Shown here piece after piece: positions 7,421 through 17,794 of a stretch of DNA of 64,000 nucleotides (position 1 is the stretch's first letter; each line of letters opens with the position of its first letter). The stretch comes from Sphingomonas_Q fennica_A. Its GTDB lineage: Bacteria > Pseudomonadota > Alphaproteobacteria > Sphingomonadales > Sphingomonadaceae. The stretch covers positions 124,001-188,000 of the forward strand of contig JAQIJD010000003.1 in NCBI GenBank assembly GCA_036946415.1. Reading direction: 5' to 3'. The translations under genes and the position numbers were made by a program. A model generated the notes under the pieces. It saw only the letters and a program-made list of their open reading frames with translations. It ran no database searches and had not been told where the DNA came from.

Positions 7421-8991
7421 CGCACCGCCGCCGGCAGGCGGATCAGGAAGCGCGCGCCGGGATGGCCGTTCTCGCGATCCTCGACATGGATGGTGCCGTT
7501 ATGCCCCTCCACGATCGCCTTGGCGATGGCGAGGCCGAGGCCGGAATGGCGGCCGAACGCCTCGCCTTCGGGGCGGATGCTCTGGAAGCGGTTGAAGATC
7601 GCCTCGCGCAATTGCGGCGGCACGCCCGGCCCCTCGTCGTCGACACGCAGCAGCACCTCCTCCTCGTCGCGCGTTGCCGATATCTGGACGAGGCCGCCGG
7701 GGGGCGAGAAGGAGATGGCGTTGTCGACCAGATTCTCGACGACGCGGGCGAGGCGCGAACCGTCTCCGAACACGAGCGTCGATCCGCGGCGGGGGCGGGC
7801 GTAGGCGAGGCGGACGTCATGCCCGCCGCGGGCGTCGCGCGCCTCGATCAGGCCCTCTACCATCCCGCCGAGATCGACCGTCTCGAACCGGGCACGCGCG
7901 AATTCGGCGTCGAGGCGCGAGGCTTCGGCGATGTCGGAGATGAGGCGGTCGAGCCGGTGCACGTCGTCGCGGATCACCGCGATCAGTTCCTCGCGCTGCG
8001 CGCCGTCGCGGACGAGGCCGAGGCTGTCGACCGCGGAGCGGAGCGAGGCGAGGGGGTTCTTCAGCTCGTGCGTCACGTCGGCAGCGAAGGCTTCGGTCGC
8101 GTCGATCTTCTGGCGGAGCGCCTGGCTCATGTCGGACAGGGCGCGGGCCAGCGTGCCGATCTCGTCGTGGCGGGCGGGCAGGCGGGGCACCTGCACCTCG
8201 CGCGCGCGGCCGAGGCGGACGCGGTGCGCCGCCAACGCCAGCCGCCGCAGCGGGCGGGCGATGGTGCGGGCCAAGAACAGCGACAGCGCGATCGAGACGA
8301 GGCCGGTGCCGAGCAGGATCATGCTCAGCCAGAAGCGCTCGGCGCGGACGATGCGCACCACGTCGCGCGCATTGGCGGTGACGAACAGCGTCCCCGATCC
8401 GTCGGGCAGCGCGACGGCGGCGGAGATGACGGGCGTGCGATCGGGAGCCCGGCGCAGCACCGTTTCCACCGCGCCGCCGGGGCCGGCACGCGCCGCCGCC
8501 TCCGCCTCCGGCCAGGCGCCGCGCCGGTCGGGCACCGGCTCGACGAAGGCGGGCGGGCGATCGGCGCCGACGACCGTATCGATCGCACGATCGAGAAAGC
8601 GGGCGACACGGCGCTGCCACGCCTCCGTCGCCGGATCGCGCAGCGCATAGCCGGGGGCGGTGCGGAAGCTGTCGACCAGCGGGCTGCCGTCCGCCCCGTA
8701 GAGGCGGATGCGGGCGGCGATCGGCCGGGCGAGGCGCGCGGCGAGCGGCTGCCGCTCGCCCGCCGGCACCGCCGCCAGCGCGCCGGCGATCAGCACCGCC
8801 TCGTCGGAGGCTTGCGCGCGCCGTTCGTCCACCAGCCGCGATCGATAGCTGTCGAGATAGAAGAAGCCGCCCGCCAGCAGCGCAAGGGCGAAGATGTTGA
8901 CGGCGAGGATGCGGGCGGTGAGCGTCAGCCGGCCGGACCAGCCCGGCCCGGCCGCCGCCTCACTCGCCCGAAAAGCGGTAGCCCACGCCAT
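7417..8991 (-). CDS. chvG: ChvG/ExoS-type sensor histidine kinase
   Basis: A 524-residue membrane kinase. A first transmembrane helix is at about residues 25-48 (ILAVNIFALALLAGGFFYL), followed by a periplasmic sensor region to about 215, a second helix (WLSMILLGTGLVSIALSLFLA), a HAMP domain, an H-box with His308 (DVTHELKNPLASL), and a catalytic ATPase domain with VVENLVDNAISF, VDDEGPGV and GLGLAIAKAIVEGH. In Agrobacterium and Sinorhizobium, ChvG senses acid and envelope conditions and signals to ChvI. Its start lies 32 nt inside the end of chvI, so they are cotranscribed; its stop overlaps hprK. Confidence 0.93.
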   Translation of the reverse strand: MAWATAFRASEAAAGPGWSGRLTLTARILAVNIFALALLAGGFFYLDSYRSRLVDERRAQASDEAVLIAGALAAVPAGERQPLAARLARPIAARIRLYGADGSPLVDSFRTAPGYALRDPATEAWQRRVARFLDRAIDTVVGADRPPAFVEPVPDRRGAWPEAEAAARAGPGGAVETVLRRAPDRTPVISAAVALPDGSGTLFVTANARDVVRIVRAERFWLSMILLGTGLVSIALSLFLARTIARPLRRLALAAHRVRLGRAREVQVPRLPARHDEIGTLARALSDMSQALRQKIDATEAFAADVTHELKNPLASLRSAVDSLGLVRDGAQREELIAVIRDDVHRLDRLISDIAEASRLDAEFARARFETVDLGGMVEGLIEARDARGGHDVRLAYARPRRGSTLVFGDGSRLARVVENLVDNAISFSPPGGLVQISATRDEEEVLLRVDDEGPGVPPQLREAIFNRFQSIRPEGEAFGRHSGLGLAIAKAIVEGHNGTIHVEDRENGHPGARFLIRLPAAVR

Positions 8992-9661
8992 AGAGCGTCT
9001 CGATCGCCTTGAATTCGGGGTCCACCTGCCGGAACTTCCGGCGCAGGCGCTTGATATGGCTGTCGATCGTGCGGTCGTCCACGTAGACGTCGTCCTGATA
9101 GGCGGTGTCCATCAGCTGGTCGCGCGACTTCACGAATCCCGGTCGTTGCGCCAGCGTCTCGAGGATAAGGAATTCGGTGACGGTCAGAACAACGTCGCGT
9201 CCGTCCCACGTCACGCGGTGGCGGGCGGGGTCCATGGCGAGGCGGCCGCGGTCGATCACGGGGGCGGCCGGTTCGTCGCCGCCGGTGCCGGCCCGCGCCT
9301 CGGTGCGGCGCAGGATGGCGCGGATGCGCGCGATCAGCAGCCGCTGTGAGAAGGGCTTGGTGATGTAATCGTCCGCCCCCATCGCAAGGCCCAGCGCCTC
9401 GTCCAGCTCGTCGTCCTTCGACGTGAGGAAGATCACCGGCAGCGCGCTCCGCTCGCGCAGGCGGCGCAGCATCTCCATCCCGTCCATGCGCGGCATCTTC
9501 ACGTCCACCACCGCCAGATCGGGGGCATTCTCGGTCAGGGCCTTCAGGGCCGCCTCACCGTCCGGATAGAGGCGCACGGCGAAGCCTTCGGCCTGAAGCG
9601 CGATCGAAACCGAGGTGAGGATGTTGCGGTCGTCGTCGACGAGCGCGATCGTGGCGGACAT
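8960..9661 (-). CDS. chvI: ChvI-type response regulator (OmpR family)
   Basis: The 233-residue regulator has a receiver domain with the acidic pocket LVDDDRNI, phospho-acceptor Asp53 (VVDVKMPRMDG) and the conserved Lys in FLTSKDDE, then a winged-helix DNA-binding domain with the OmpR-type end (IDSHIKRLRRKF, ETLYGVGYRF). The ATG at 9661 gives the usual receiver start; the open frame upstream runs into the antisense of pckA. It is divergent from pckA across a 175-nt gap, the same arrangement as in rhizobia, and is followed by its kinase gene chvG. Confidence 0.95.
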   Translation of the reverse strand: MSATIALVDDDRNILTSVSIALQAEGFAVRLYPDGEAALKALTENAPDLAVVDVKMPRMDGMEMLRRLRERSALPVIFLTSKDDELDEALGLAMGADDYITKPFSQRLLIARIRAILRRTEARAGTGGDEPAAPVIDRGRLAMDPARHRVTWDGRDVVLTVTEFLILETLAQRPGFVKSRDQLMDTAYQDDVYVDDRTIDSHIKRLRRKFRQVDPEFKAIETLYGVGYRFSGE

Positions 9662-9836
9662 GGCGCGTCTTCTGCAATCATCGACCTGCCTCGTCCATGA
9701 ATAATGTGGTGCGTCCGTTGCTTCGCAATCGATCGCATCTTTGACGATGTTGCAGCCGGGCGTTAAGCCGGGGGATAACATCAGGCCGAAACCGCGCATC
9801 CGCGCCGGTGAAGCGCCCACCCAGGGAGACAGTGAG
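9662..9836. promoter_or_regulatory. Divergent chvI-pckA control region
   Basis: This 175-nt non-coding gap must hold the promoters of both chvI (leftward) and pckA (rightward). A ribosome-binding sequence AGGGAGA lies 8 nt before the TTG start of pckA. Several AT-richer stretches (around 9690-9750) are candidates for promoter and ChvI sites, but no box could be assigned with confidence by eye. Confidence 0.45.
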
Positions 9837-11435
<1,599 letters not shown>

Positions 11436-11441
11436 GCCGGA

Positions 11442-11470
11442 CCCGGCGGCGGGGATCGCCCGCCGCCGGG
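11442..11470 (+). terminator. First hairpin after pckA
   Basis: A perfect 12-bp stem (CCCGGCGGCGGG / CCCGCCGCCGGG) with a 5-nt loop GATCG starts 6 nt after the pckA stop. No T-run follows, so it is either an intrinsic terminator of the GC-rich type or an mRNA-stabilising structure. Confidence 0.7.
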
Positions 11471-11479
11471 AACATGCCT

Positions 11480-11512
11480 AACGGCCCGGAAACCACCATT
11501 TTCCGGGCCGTT
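11480..11512 (+). terminator. Second hairpin after pckA
   Basis: A second perfect stem of 13 bp (AACGGCCCGGAAA / TTTCCGGGCCGTT) with loop CCACCAT follows the first by 9 nt. A-rich and T-rich edges make it a bidirectional-looking terminator. It separates pckA from the GGDEF gene that starts 39 nt later. Confidence 0.75.
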
Positions 11513-11550
11513 CGGCTTAACCGCGGCAGGGCGCCGCCGTTACCTTGGGC

Positions 11551-12672
11551 ATGAGGTACGATACCGTCACCCCCGCCAGCGAACCCCGTCAGCCGCGTCT
11601 CCGGATCGGCCAGCGGATGCGGGCGGTGCGCGATTTCTTCGCCCATCCCCCGGCGCCCGATCCGCTGTTCGGCGGCGCCGCCGCGGCCCCCGGCACGGCC
11701 GAGCTGGTCACGCGCATCGTCGATTTCCTGGCGCTGAACGGCCTCGATGCCACGCCCGCCAATTATCAGCTCGCCTATGAGGCGATCCGCGCCGGCGGCG
11801 ATGCACTCGGCGGATCGATCGCTTATTCGGCGCCGACCTCGCCGGCGGGCTCGGCCATCCAGCCCGACGCCCATGTCCTCGACGAACTGATCGAGGTGGC
11901 GCAGCAGGCGATCGGCCGGCTCGACGGCGTCGTCCGCCAATCGACCGCCGACGCCCATGCCTATGGCTCGGCGCTCGCCACCAGCGTCGCGGGCATGGAA
12001 GTCGGCGGCGGCAGCGGCGAGATGGCCGATGCGCTGCTGGCGCTGACCCGCGCAATGATCGAGCGCACCCGCCACGCCGAACGCCGGCTGGCGGACATGG
12101 GGCAGGAGATCGAGCAGCTTCAGCACAATCTGGCCGAGGCCCGCGCCGTCGCCGCACGCGATCCGCTGACCGGCCTGCCCAATCGCGCCGCGATCGAGGA
12201 ACGGCTGGCCGAGGCGATGGCCGCCGCCGCCCGGCTGCGCGCGCCGCTCGCCTTCGCTTATTGCGACGTGGACGATTTCAAGCGGATCAACGACGAGTTC
12301 GGCCATGCCGTGGGCGACCGGGTATTGAAGCTCGTCGCCGATGCGCTGCGCGAGACGGGGCGCGCGGGCGAACTGGTCGGCCGCCTCGGCGGCGACGAAT
12401 TCGTGATGCTGTTCGAAGGCAGCACTGCCGATGCGGCGGGCGAGCGGGTCGATTCGATCCGCGCCACGCTCGCCGCCCGCTCGCTGCGCGTGCGCGGCGA
12501 GGACCGGCCGCTCGGCACGGTCACATTGTCCGCGGGCGTCGCGCCGATGCTGCCGGGCGACCAGCCCGCCGACCTTACCACCCGTGCCGACGAAGGGCTG
12601 CTCGCCGCCAAGCGCGCGGGGCGCAATCGCGTCGTCGTCAACCAGCCGGAGCGGGCCGCCGACGCCGCCTGA
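11551..12672 (+). CDS. GGDEF-domain diguanylate cyclase
   Basis: The 373-residue protein is predicted to make cyclic di-GMP from two GTP. Residues 1 to about 190 are a soluble, helical region without a recognisable sensor domain or membrane helix; a C-terminal GGDEF domain follows (DPLTGLPNRAAIEERL at its start, GGDEF at 280-284). The allosteric inhibitory RxxD site, five residues before GGDEF, reads RAGE, so product inhibition may be altered. The ATG at 11551 is preferred over the TTG two codons earlier. It lies between pckA and guaB, the latter supplying GMP, though no operon with either is evident. Confidence 0.9.
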   Translation: MRYDTVTPASEPRQPRLRIGQRMRAVRDFFAHPPAPDPLFGGAAAAPGTAELVTRIVDFLALNGLDATPANYQLAYEAIRAGGDALGGSIAYSAPTSPAGSAIQPDAHVLDELIEVAQQAIGRLDGVVRQSTADAHAYGSALATSVAGMEVGGGSGEMADALLALTRAMIERTRHAERRLADMGQEIEQLQHNLAEARAVAARDPLTGLPNRAAIEERLAEAMAAAARLRAPLAFAYCDVDDFKRINDEFGHAVGDRVLKLVADALRETGRAGELVGRLGGDEFVMLFEGSTADAAGERVDSIRATLAARSLRVRGEDRPLGTVTLSAGVAPMLPGDQPADLTTRADEGLLAAKRAGRNRVVVNQPERAADAA

Positions 12673-12717
12673 CGGCCCCCTCTTGCGGCTGCCGCCGGAT
12701 CGGGGCAGAGGCCGCAG

Positions 12718-14178
12718 ATGGAAATCCCCCTCGGCCTCACCTTCGACGACGTTCTCCTCCGCCCCGCCGCTTCCGAGGTCTTGCCCTCGGGCGCAGACAC
12801 ACGCACGCGGGTGACGGCGGGCATCGCGCTCAACATCCCGGTCCTCTCCTCGGCGATGGATACGGTGACGGAAGCCGACATGGCGATCGTCATGGCGCAG
12901 CTCGGCGGCCTCGGCGTGCTGCACCGCAACCTGACCGTCGAGGAACAGGCCGCCGCCGTCCGCCAGGTCAAGCGGTTCGAATCGGGCATGGTCGTCAATC
13001 CCATCACCGTCACCCCGCAGGCGACGCTCGCCGATGCGCGCGCGCTGATGCAGAACCACCGCATCTCGGGCATTCCGGTGGTGGAGGCGGGCGGCCGCCT
13101 CGTCGGCATCCTGACCAATCGCGACGTGCGCTTCGCCGACGATCCGGCGCAGCCCGTGTCCGAACTGATGACCAGCCAGAACCTCGCCACGGTCGGCCTC
13201 GGCGTCACGTCGGAAGAGGCGCGGCGCCTGCTCCACCAGCGCCGGATCGAGAAATTGCTGGTGGTGGACGATGCCTATCGCTGCGTCGGCCTCATCACCG
13301 TCAAGGATATCGAGAAGGCCGTAACCTATCCCGGCGCCACCAAGGATGCCTCGGGGCGCCTGCGCGTCGCGGCGGCGACGACCGTCGGCGAGAAGGGGCT
13401 GGAGCGGACGCGCGCCTTGGTCGACGCCGAATGCGACCTGATCGTGATCGATACCGCCCACGGCCATAACCGGGATGTGGCGCGCGCGGTCGATCAGGTG
13501 AAGCGCCTGTCGAACGACGTGCAGGTGATCGCCGGCAACGTCGCCACGGCGGAGGCGACCCGTGCGCTGATCGATGCCGGCGCGGACGGCATCAAGGTCG
13601 GCATCGGGCCGGGATCGATCTGCACCACCCGCGTGGTGGCCGGCGTCGGCGTGCCGCAGCTGACGGCAATCATGGATGCCGCGGTTGAGGCAGCGAAGTC
13701 GGGCATCCCGGTGATCGCCGACGGGGGGCTGCGCACCTCGGGCGACATCGCCAAGGCGCTCGCCGCCGGGGCCGCCACCGTGATGGTGGGATCGCTGCTC
13801 GCCGGTACCGAGGAGGCGCCGGGCGAGACGTTCCTGTATCAGGGCCGCACCTACAAGAGCTATCGCGGCATGGGATCGGTGGGGGCCATGTCGCGCGGTT
13901 CGGCCGATCGCTATTTCCAGCAGGACATCAAGGATCAGCTGAAGCTGGTGCCCGAAGGGATTGAGGGGCAGGTGCCCTACAAGGGCGCGGCGCGCGACGT
14001 GATCCATCAGCTCGTCGGCGGGGTGAAGGCGGCGATGGGCTATGTCGGGGCCGGCACGATCCCCGATTTCCAGCAGAAGGCGCGCTTCGTCCGCATTACC
14101 AACGCCGGCCTGCGCGAAAGCCACGTCCACGACGTGGCGATCACGCGCGAGGCGCCCAACTACCCCTCACTCGGCTGA
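12718..14178 (+). CDS. guaB: Inosine-5'-monophosphate dehydrogenase
   Basis: GuaB oxidises IMP to XMP with NAD+, the rate-limiting step of guanine nucleotide synthesis. The 486-residue protein has the TIM-barrel start (LTFDDVLLRPAASEVLP), two CBS domains at about residues 90-210 (NPITVTP through VTYPGATKD), the catalytic loop with Cys302 (GPGSICTTRVVAGVG), and the flap region (SRGSADRYFQ). The length is normal for the bacterial enzyme. It runs 4 nt ahead of the rsmB-like gene, suggesting cotranscription. Confidence 0.97.
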   Translation: MEIPLGLTFDDVLLRPAASEVLPSGADTRTRVTAGIALNIPVLSSAMDTVTEADMAIVMAQLGGLGVLHRNLTVEEQAAAVRQVKRFESGMVVNPITVTPQATLADARALMQNHRISGIPVVEAGGRLVGILTNRDVRFADDPAQPVSELMTSQNLATVGLGVTSEEARRLLHQRRIEKLLVVDDAYRCVGLITVKDIEKAVTYPGATKDASGRLRVAAATTVGEKGLERTRALVDAECDLIVIDTAHGHNRDVARAVDQVKRLSNDVQVIAGNVATAEATRALIDAGADGIKVGIGPGSICTTRVVAGVGVPQLTAIMDAAVEAAKSGIPVIADGGLRTSGDIAKALAAGAATVMVGSLLAGTEEAPGETFLYQGRTYKSYRGMGSVGAMSRGSADRYFQQDIKDQLKLVPEGIEGQVPYKGAARDVIHQLVGGVKAAMGYVGAGTIPDFQQKARFVRITNAGLRESHVHDVAITREAPNYPSLG

Positions 14179-14182
14179 TCCG

Positions 14183-15361
14183 ATGACGCCGCCCGCACGG
14201 GCGCAGGCCGCGATCGAGCTGCTGGATGCGATCGGCGAGGCCGCCGGGCGCGGCGGGGCGGCGGCGGACACCATCATCGCCGCCTATTTCAAGGCGCGCC
14301 GCTATGCCGGATCGAAGGACCGGCGCGCGGTGCGCGACCTCGTCTATGCGGCGATCCGACGCACGGCGGAGCGGCCGGCCAACGGGCGGGCGGCCCTCGT
14401 CGGGCTGGCGCGCGAACGGCCCGAGGTCGCCGGACTGTTCGATGGTTCGGCCCACGCGCCCGCCCCGATTGCCGCCGACGAACCTGCCGCACCTGCCGGC
14501 GCCGTGCCGGAATGGCTCGTGCCGCTGCTGTCGGGCGCGCTGCCGGACGGCGAGAGGGCGGCCCTGCTCGATCGCGCGCCGCTCGACCTGCGCGTCAACC
14601 GGCTGAAGGCGGACGTCGCCGCCGTCCGCGCGCGCCTGCCGGACGCCGTACCGGGCGCGCATGCCGCCTATGCCCTGCGCCTGCCCGAAGGCTGGCCGAT
14701 CGAGCGCGACCCGGCCTGGGCCGAAGGGCTGGTCGAGGTGCAGGACGAGGGCAGCCAGCTGATCGCCGCCGCCTGCCGCGCAACGCCGGGGGCGACGGTG
14801 ATCGATCTCTGCGCGGGCGCCGGCGGCAAGACGCTGGCGCTGGCGGCGGCCATGGCCGGGCGGGGGCGGCTGATCGCCTGCGACATCGACCGGCGGCTGA
14901 TGCGCCTCGCCCCCCGCGCCGAACGTGCCGGGGCGGCGGGGATCGAGTTGCGCCTGCTCGATGGCGGACGCGAGGCCGAGGGGCTGGCCGATTTCGGCGG
15001 GATTGCGGATGTCGTGCTGGTCGATGCGCCCTGTTCGGGGACGGGCACCTGGCGGCGCAATCCCGAGGCGCGCTGGCGGCTGACGGAGGCGCGGCTGGCG
15101 CGGCTGATCGAGACGCAGGCGCGCGTGCTGGCGTTGGCCGAACGGCTCGTCCGGCCGGGCGGGCGGCTGGTCTATGCCACCTGCTCGGTGCTGGCGGGGG
15201 AGGGGGCCGCGCAGATCGCCGCTTTCCGGGCGGATCGGCCCGGGTGGACGGTCGAACCCCCGGCCTTCGCGGCGGGGCGACCGGACGGGGACGGGCGGCT
15301 GCTCACGCCGGCGCACGACGGCACCGACGGCTTTTTCGTCGCCAGCCTGATCCGCCCATGA
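14183..15361 (+). CDS. RsmB-like 16S rRNA (cytosine-C5) methyltransferase
   Basis: A 392-residue NOL1/NOP2/Sun-family enzyme. The N-terminal third is a NusB-like helical region (AYFKARRYAGSKDRRAVRDLVY). The SAM-binding motif VIDLCAGAGGKTLALAAAM and the two cysteines of the m5C catalytic site (VDAPCSGTGTWRRNPE and YATCSVLAGEG) are intact. The ATG at 14183, 4 nt after guaB, is used; the frame extends further upstream through guaB but without family similarity. It is expected to methylate 16S rRNA; whether the site is C967 cannot be decided from the sequence alone. Confidence 0.9.
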   Translation: MTPPARAQAAIELLDAIGEAAGRGGAAADTIIAAYFKARRYAGSKDRRAVRDLVYAAIRRTAERPANGRAALVGLARERPEVAGLFDGSAHAPAPIAADEPAAPAGAVPEWLVPLLSGALPDGERAALLDRAPLDLRVNRLKADVAAVRARLPDAVPGAHAAYALRLPEGWPIERDPAWAEGLVEVQDEGSQLIAAACRATPGATVIDLCAGAGGKTLALAAAMAGRGRLIACDIDRRLMRLAPRAERAGAAGIELRLLDGGREAEGLADFGGIADVVLVDAPCSGTGTWRRNPEARWRLTEARLARLIETQARVLALAERLVRPGGRLVYATCSVLAGEGAAQIAAFRADRPGWTVEPPAFAAGRPDGDGRLLTPAHDGTDGFFVASLIRP

Positions 15362-15396
15362 TAGGCTGGCGGTAAGCGTTCCTGTCGGAGACCTCG

Positions 15397-15924
15397 ATGT
15401 ATCGCCCCTTGTTCGCGCTTGCCCTTCCCCTGGCGCTGCTGGCCGGATCGGGGGCCGGCATCGGCCAGCGCCCCGACGACCAGATCAACCCGCGCAGCAC
15501 CGCGCTCGCCGCGCGGGCCGAACAGGCGCGTGCCGCCGGCAATCTGACGGGGGCGACCGACCTCTTGGAGACCGCGCTCGCGGTCGATCCGCGCAACCGC
15601 GCCGCCTTCGTGGCGCTGGCGCGCGTCGCCGAGGCGCAGGGGCTGCACGGCAAGGCGATCCGCCTCTACGGCGATGCGCTGCTGCTCGAACCGAACGACC
15701 AGCAGGCGCTGGCGGGGCAGGGTGAATCGATGGTGCAGAAGGGCGCCGTCGAGCGGGCGCGGGTCAACCTCACGCGGATCGAGGGGCTGTGCAAGGGGCC
15801 GTGCGCGCCGGCGCAGCGCCTGTCCGCCGCGATCGCCAAGGGATCGCCGCAGACCGTGCTGGCCGACCAGACGAGCGACAAGGTGCCGCCGAAGGGCGAG
15901 GAAGCGCGCACCATCAAGCCCTGA
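15397..15924 (+). CDS. Secreted TPR-repeat protein
   Basis: The 175-residue product begins with a signal peptide (MYRPLFALALPLALLAGSG) and carries about two to three tetratricopeptide repeats at residues 35-110 (ALAARAEQARAAGNLTGATD, then ALARVAEAQGLHGKAIRLYG, ending in ALLLEPNDQQALAG). A short Cys pair (CKGPC) follows, then a polar tail. TPR modules bind other proteins; the partner is unknown. It lies 35 nt after the rsmB-like gene and converges on ksgA with a 10-nt gap. Confidence 0.8.
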   Translation: MYRPLFALALPLALLAGSGAGIGQRPDDQINPRSTALAARAEQARAAGNLTGATDLLETALAVDPRNRAAFVALARVAEAQGLHGKAIRLYGDALLLEPNDQQALAGQGESMVQKGAVERARVNLTRIEGLCKGPCAPAQRLSAAIAKGSPQTVLADQTSDKVPPKGEEARTIKP

Positions 15925-15934
15925 CCGGCCCGGC

Positions 15935-16768
15935 TCAGGCGGCGGGCGCGTCCAGCCGGCGGGCGATATTGACGTAATCGCCGACCGCCAGCGTTTCGGC
16001 GCGGGCGGCAAGGTCGATCCCTTCCGCCAGCGCCGCCTCGATCGCGCCGGGCATCGCCTTCAAGCTCTGCCGCAGCATCTTGCGGCGCTGGCCGAAGGCG
16101 GCGGCGGTCAGCCGCTCGATCGTGGCAGGAGAGACGCCGGGCGGCGCATCCGCCGGCACGATATGGACCACGGCCGACATCACCTTGGGCGGCGGCACGA
16201 AGGCGGCGCGGTTGACGCCGAAGGCGATCGAAGGGCGGCTGCGCCATTGCGCCAGCACGGCCAGCCGGCCATAGGCCGAGGTATCGGGCCGGGCGACGAT
16301 CCGCTCGGCCACCTCGCGCTGGAACATCAGCGTCAGCGAAGCCCACCACGGCCGCCACTCGGCGCCGCCCAGCCAGCGCACCAGCAGCGCCGTGCCGATA
16401 TTGTAGGGCAGGTTGGACAGGATGTGCGCGCCGTCCCCCGCCTCGGCCCGTTCGTCCACCGCCAGCGCATCGCCGGCGATCACGCGCAGCCGGCCGGGCG
16501 CGGCTTCGGCCAGTTCGGCCAGCGCCGGCAGGCAGCGCGCGTCGCGCTCCACCGCCACCACATGAGCGCCCGCCCCGATCAGCGCGCGGGTAAGGCCGCC
16601 GGGGCCGGGGCCGACCTCGTAGACGCGGGCGCCCGCCAGATCGCCCGGCACGCGCGCGATGCGGGCGAGCAACTGGCCGTCGAGCAGAAAGTTCTGGCCG
16701 AGCGCCTTGGTCGCGCTGAGGCCGTGGCGCGCGATCACCTCGCGCAAGGGGGGCAGGCTGTCGAGCAT
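15935..16768 (-). CDS. rsmA: 16S rRNA (A1518/A1519) dimethyladenosine transferase
   Basis: RsmA (KsgA) dimethylates two adjacent adenosines near the 3' end of 16S rRNA late in 30S assembly. The 277-residue sequence has the N-terminal ALGQNFLLD motif, SAM motif YEVGPGPGGLTRAL, the acidic motif VVAVERDARCL, and the catalytic motif IV (NLPYNIGTAL), followed by the helical C-terminal domain. It starts 3 nt after the pdxA stop, in the common order lptD-surA-pdxA-ksgA. Confidence 0.96.
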   Translation of the reverse strand: MLDSLPPLREVIARHGLSATKALGQNFLLDGQLLARIARVPGDLAGARVYEVGPGPGGLTRALIGAGAHVVAVERDARCLPALAELAEAAPGRLRVIAGDALAVDERAEAGDGAHILSNLPYNIGTALLVRWLGGAEWRPWWASLTLMFQREVAERIVARPDTSAYGRLAVLAQWRSRPSIAFGVNRAAFVPPPKVMSAVVHIVPADAPPGVSPATIERLTAAAFGQRRKMLRQSLKAMPGAIEAALAEGIDLAARAETLAVGDYVNIARRLDAPAA

Positions 16769-16771
16769 CGC

Positions 16772-17794
16772 TCAGCCGGCGGCGAGGCGGCGGCGGGCGC
16801 ATTCGCCGGCCAGGCGGATCGCTGCGATCATCGCGCCGGGATGCGCCGCGCGCTTGCCGGCGAGCGCGAAGGCGGTGCCGTGATCGGGCGCCGTCCGCAC
16901 GATCGGCAGGCCGAGCGTGGTGTTGACGCCCTCGTCGAAATGCAGCGTCTTGATCGGGATCAGCGCCTGATCGTGATAGAGGCACAAGGCCGCGTCATAG
17001 GCGGCGCGCGCGCGGGCGTGGAACATCGTGTCGGCGGCGAGCGGGCCGACGATGTCGATTCCCTCGCCGCGCAATTGCTCGACCGCGGGGACGATCAGGT
17101 CGATCTCCTCCCGGCCGATCGCGCCGCCTTCGCCGGCATGCGGATTGAAGCCGGCGATGGCGAGGCGCGGACGATCGATGCCGAAATTGCGCTGCAATCC
17201 GCGTTCCGTGGTCCGCGCGCGTGACACGATCAGGTCGACCGAAAGGTAAGACAACACCTCCGCCAGCGGCACATGGACCGTGATCGGTACGGTGCGCAGG
17301 CTCGGCCCGGCCAGCATCATCACCATATTATGTGGGGCGACCCCGCAGCGTTCGGCGACGAACTCGGTCTGGCCGGGGTGGACGAAGCCCGCCGCATAGA
17401 GTTGCGCCTTGGCGACCGGCGCCGTCACCAGCGCCCCCGCCGCGCCCGATCGCGCGAGGCCGACCGCCAGTTCGAGCGAGTCGATCGCGCAGCGCGCGCC
17501 CGCCGCATCGGGCACGCCCGGCACGATCTGGCCGGCATCGGCGACGGAGAAGAGCGGCAAGGCCTGCGCGAAGACGTGCGCGGCCTCGTCCGGCGAGGAG
17601 ACGGTGACGATCGGCCCGTCCCATACCGCCGAGACGGCACGCGCATCGCCCACCGCGAAGAAGGGCGGCAGATGCGCGGTCAGCCGCGCTTCCCAGGCCA
17701 GCGCGACGATCTCGGGGCCGATCCCGGCGGGATCGCCCAGCGCCACCGCCAGCGGCGGCAGCCCGCCCGCCTCAGCGATAATCGACGACCGCAT
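16772..17794 (-). CDS. pdxA: 4-hydroxythreonine-4-phosphate dehydrogenase
   Basis: PdxA oxidises 4-phosphohydroxy-L-threonine with NAD+ in pyridoxal phosphate synthesis. The 340-residue protein starts MRSSIIAEAG and has the family signature LAVALGDPAGIGPEIV, the metal-binding His in PITVHVPLAEVLSYL, and the C-terminal DTMFHARARAAYDAAL / LYHDQALIPIK motifs. The start overlaps the end of surA by 23 nt, which favours this ATG; the open frame 47 codons further has no family similarity. Confidence 0.94.
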   Translation of the reverse strand: MRSSIIAEAGGLPPLAVALGDPAGIGPEIVALAWEARLTAHLPPFFAVGDARAVSAVWDGPIVTVSSPDEAAHVFAQALPLFSVADAGQIVPGVPDAAGARCAIDSLELAVGLARSGAAGALVTAPVAKAQLYAAGFVHPGQTEFVAERCGVAPHNMVMMLAGPSLRTVPITVHVPLAEVLSYLSVDLIVSRARTTERGLQRNFGIDRPRLAIAGFNPHAGEGGAIGREEIDLIVPAVEQLRGEGIDIVGPLAADTMFHARARAAYDAALCLYHDQALIPIKTLHFDEGVNTTLGLPIVRTAPDHGTAFALAGKRAAHPGAMIAAIRLAGECARRRLAAG

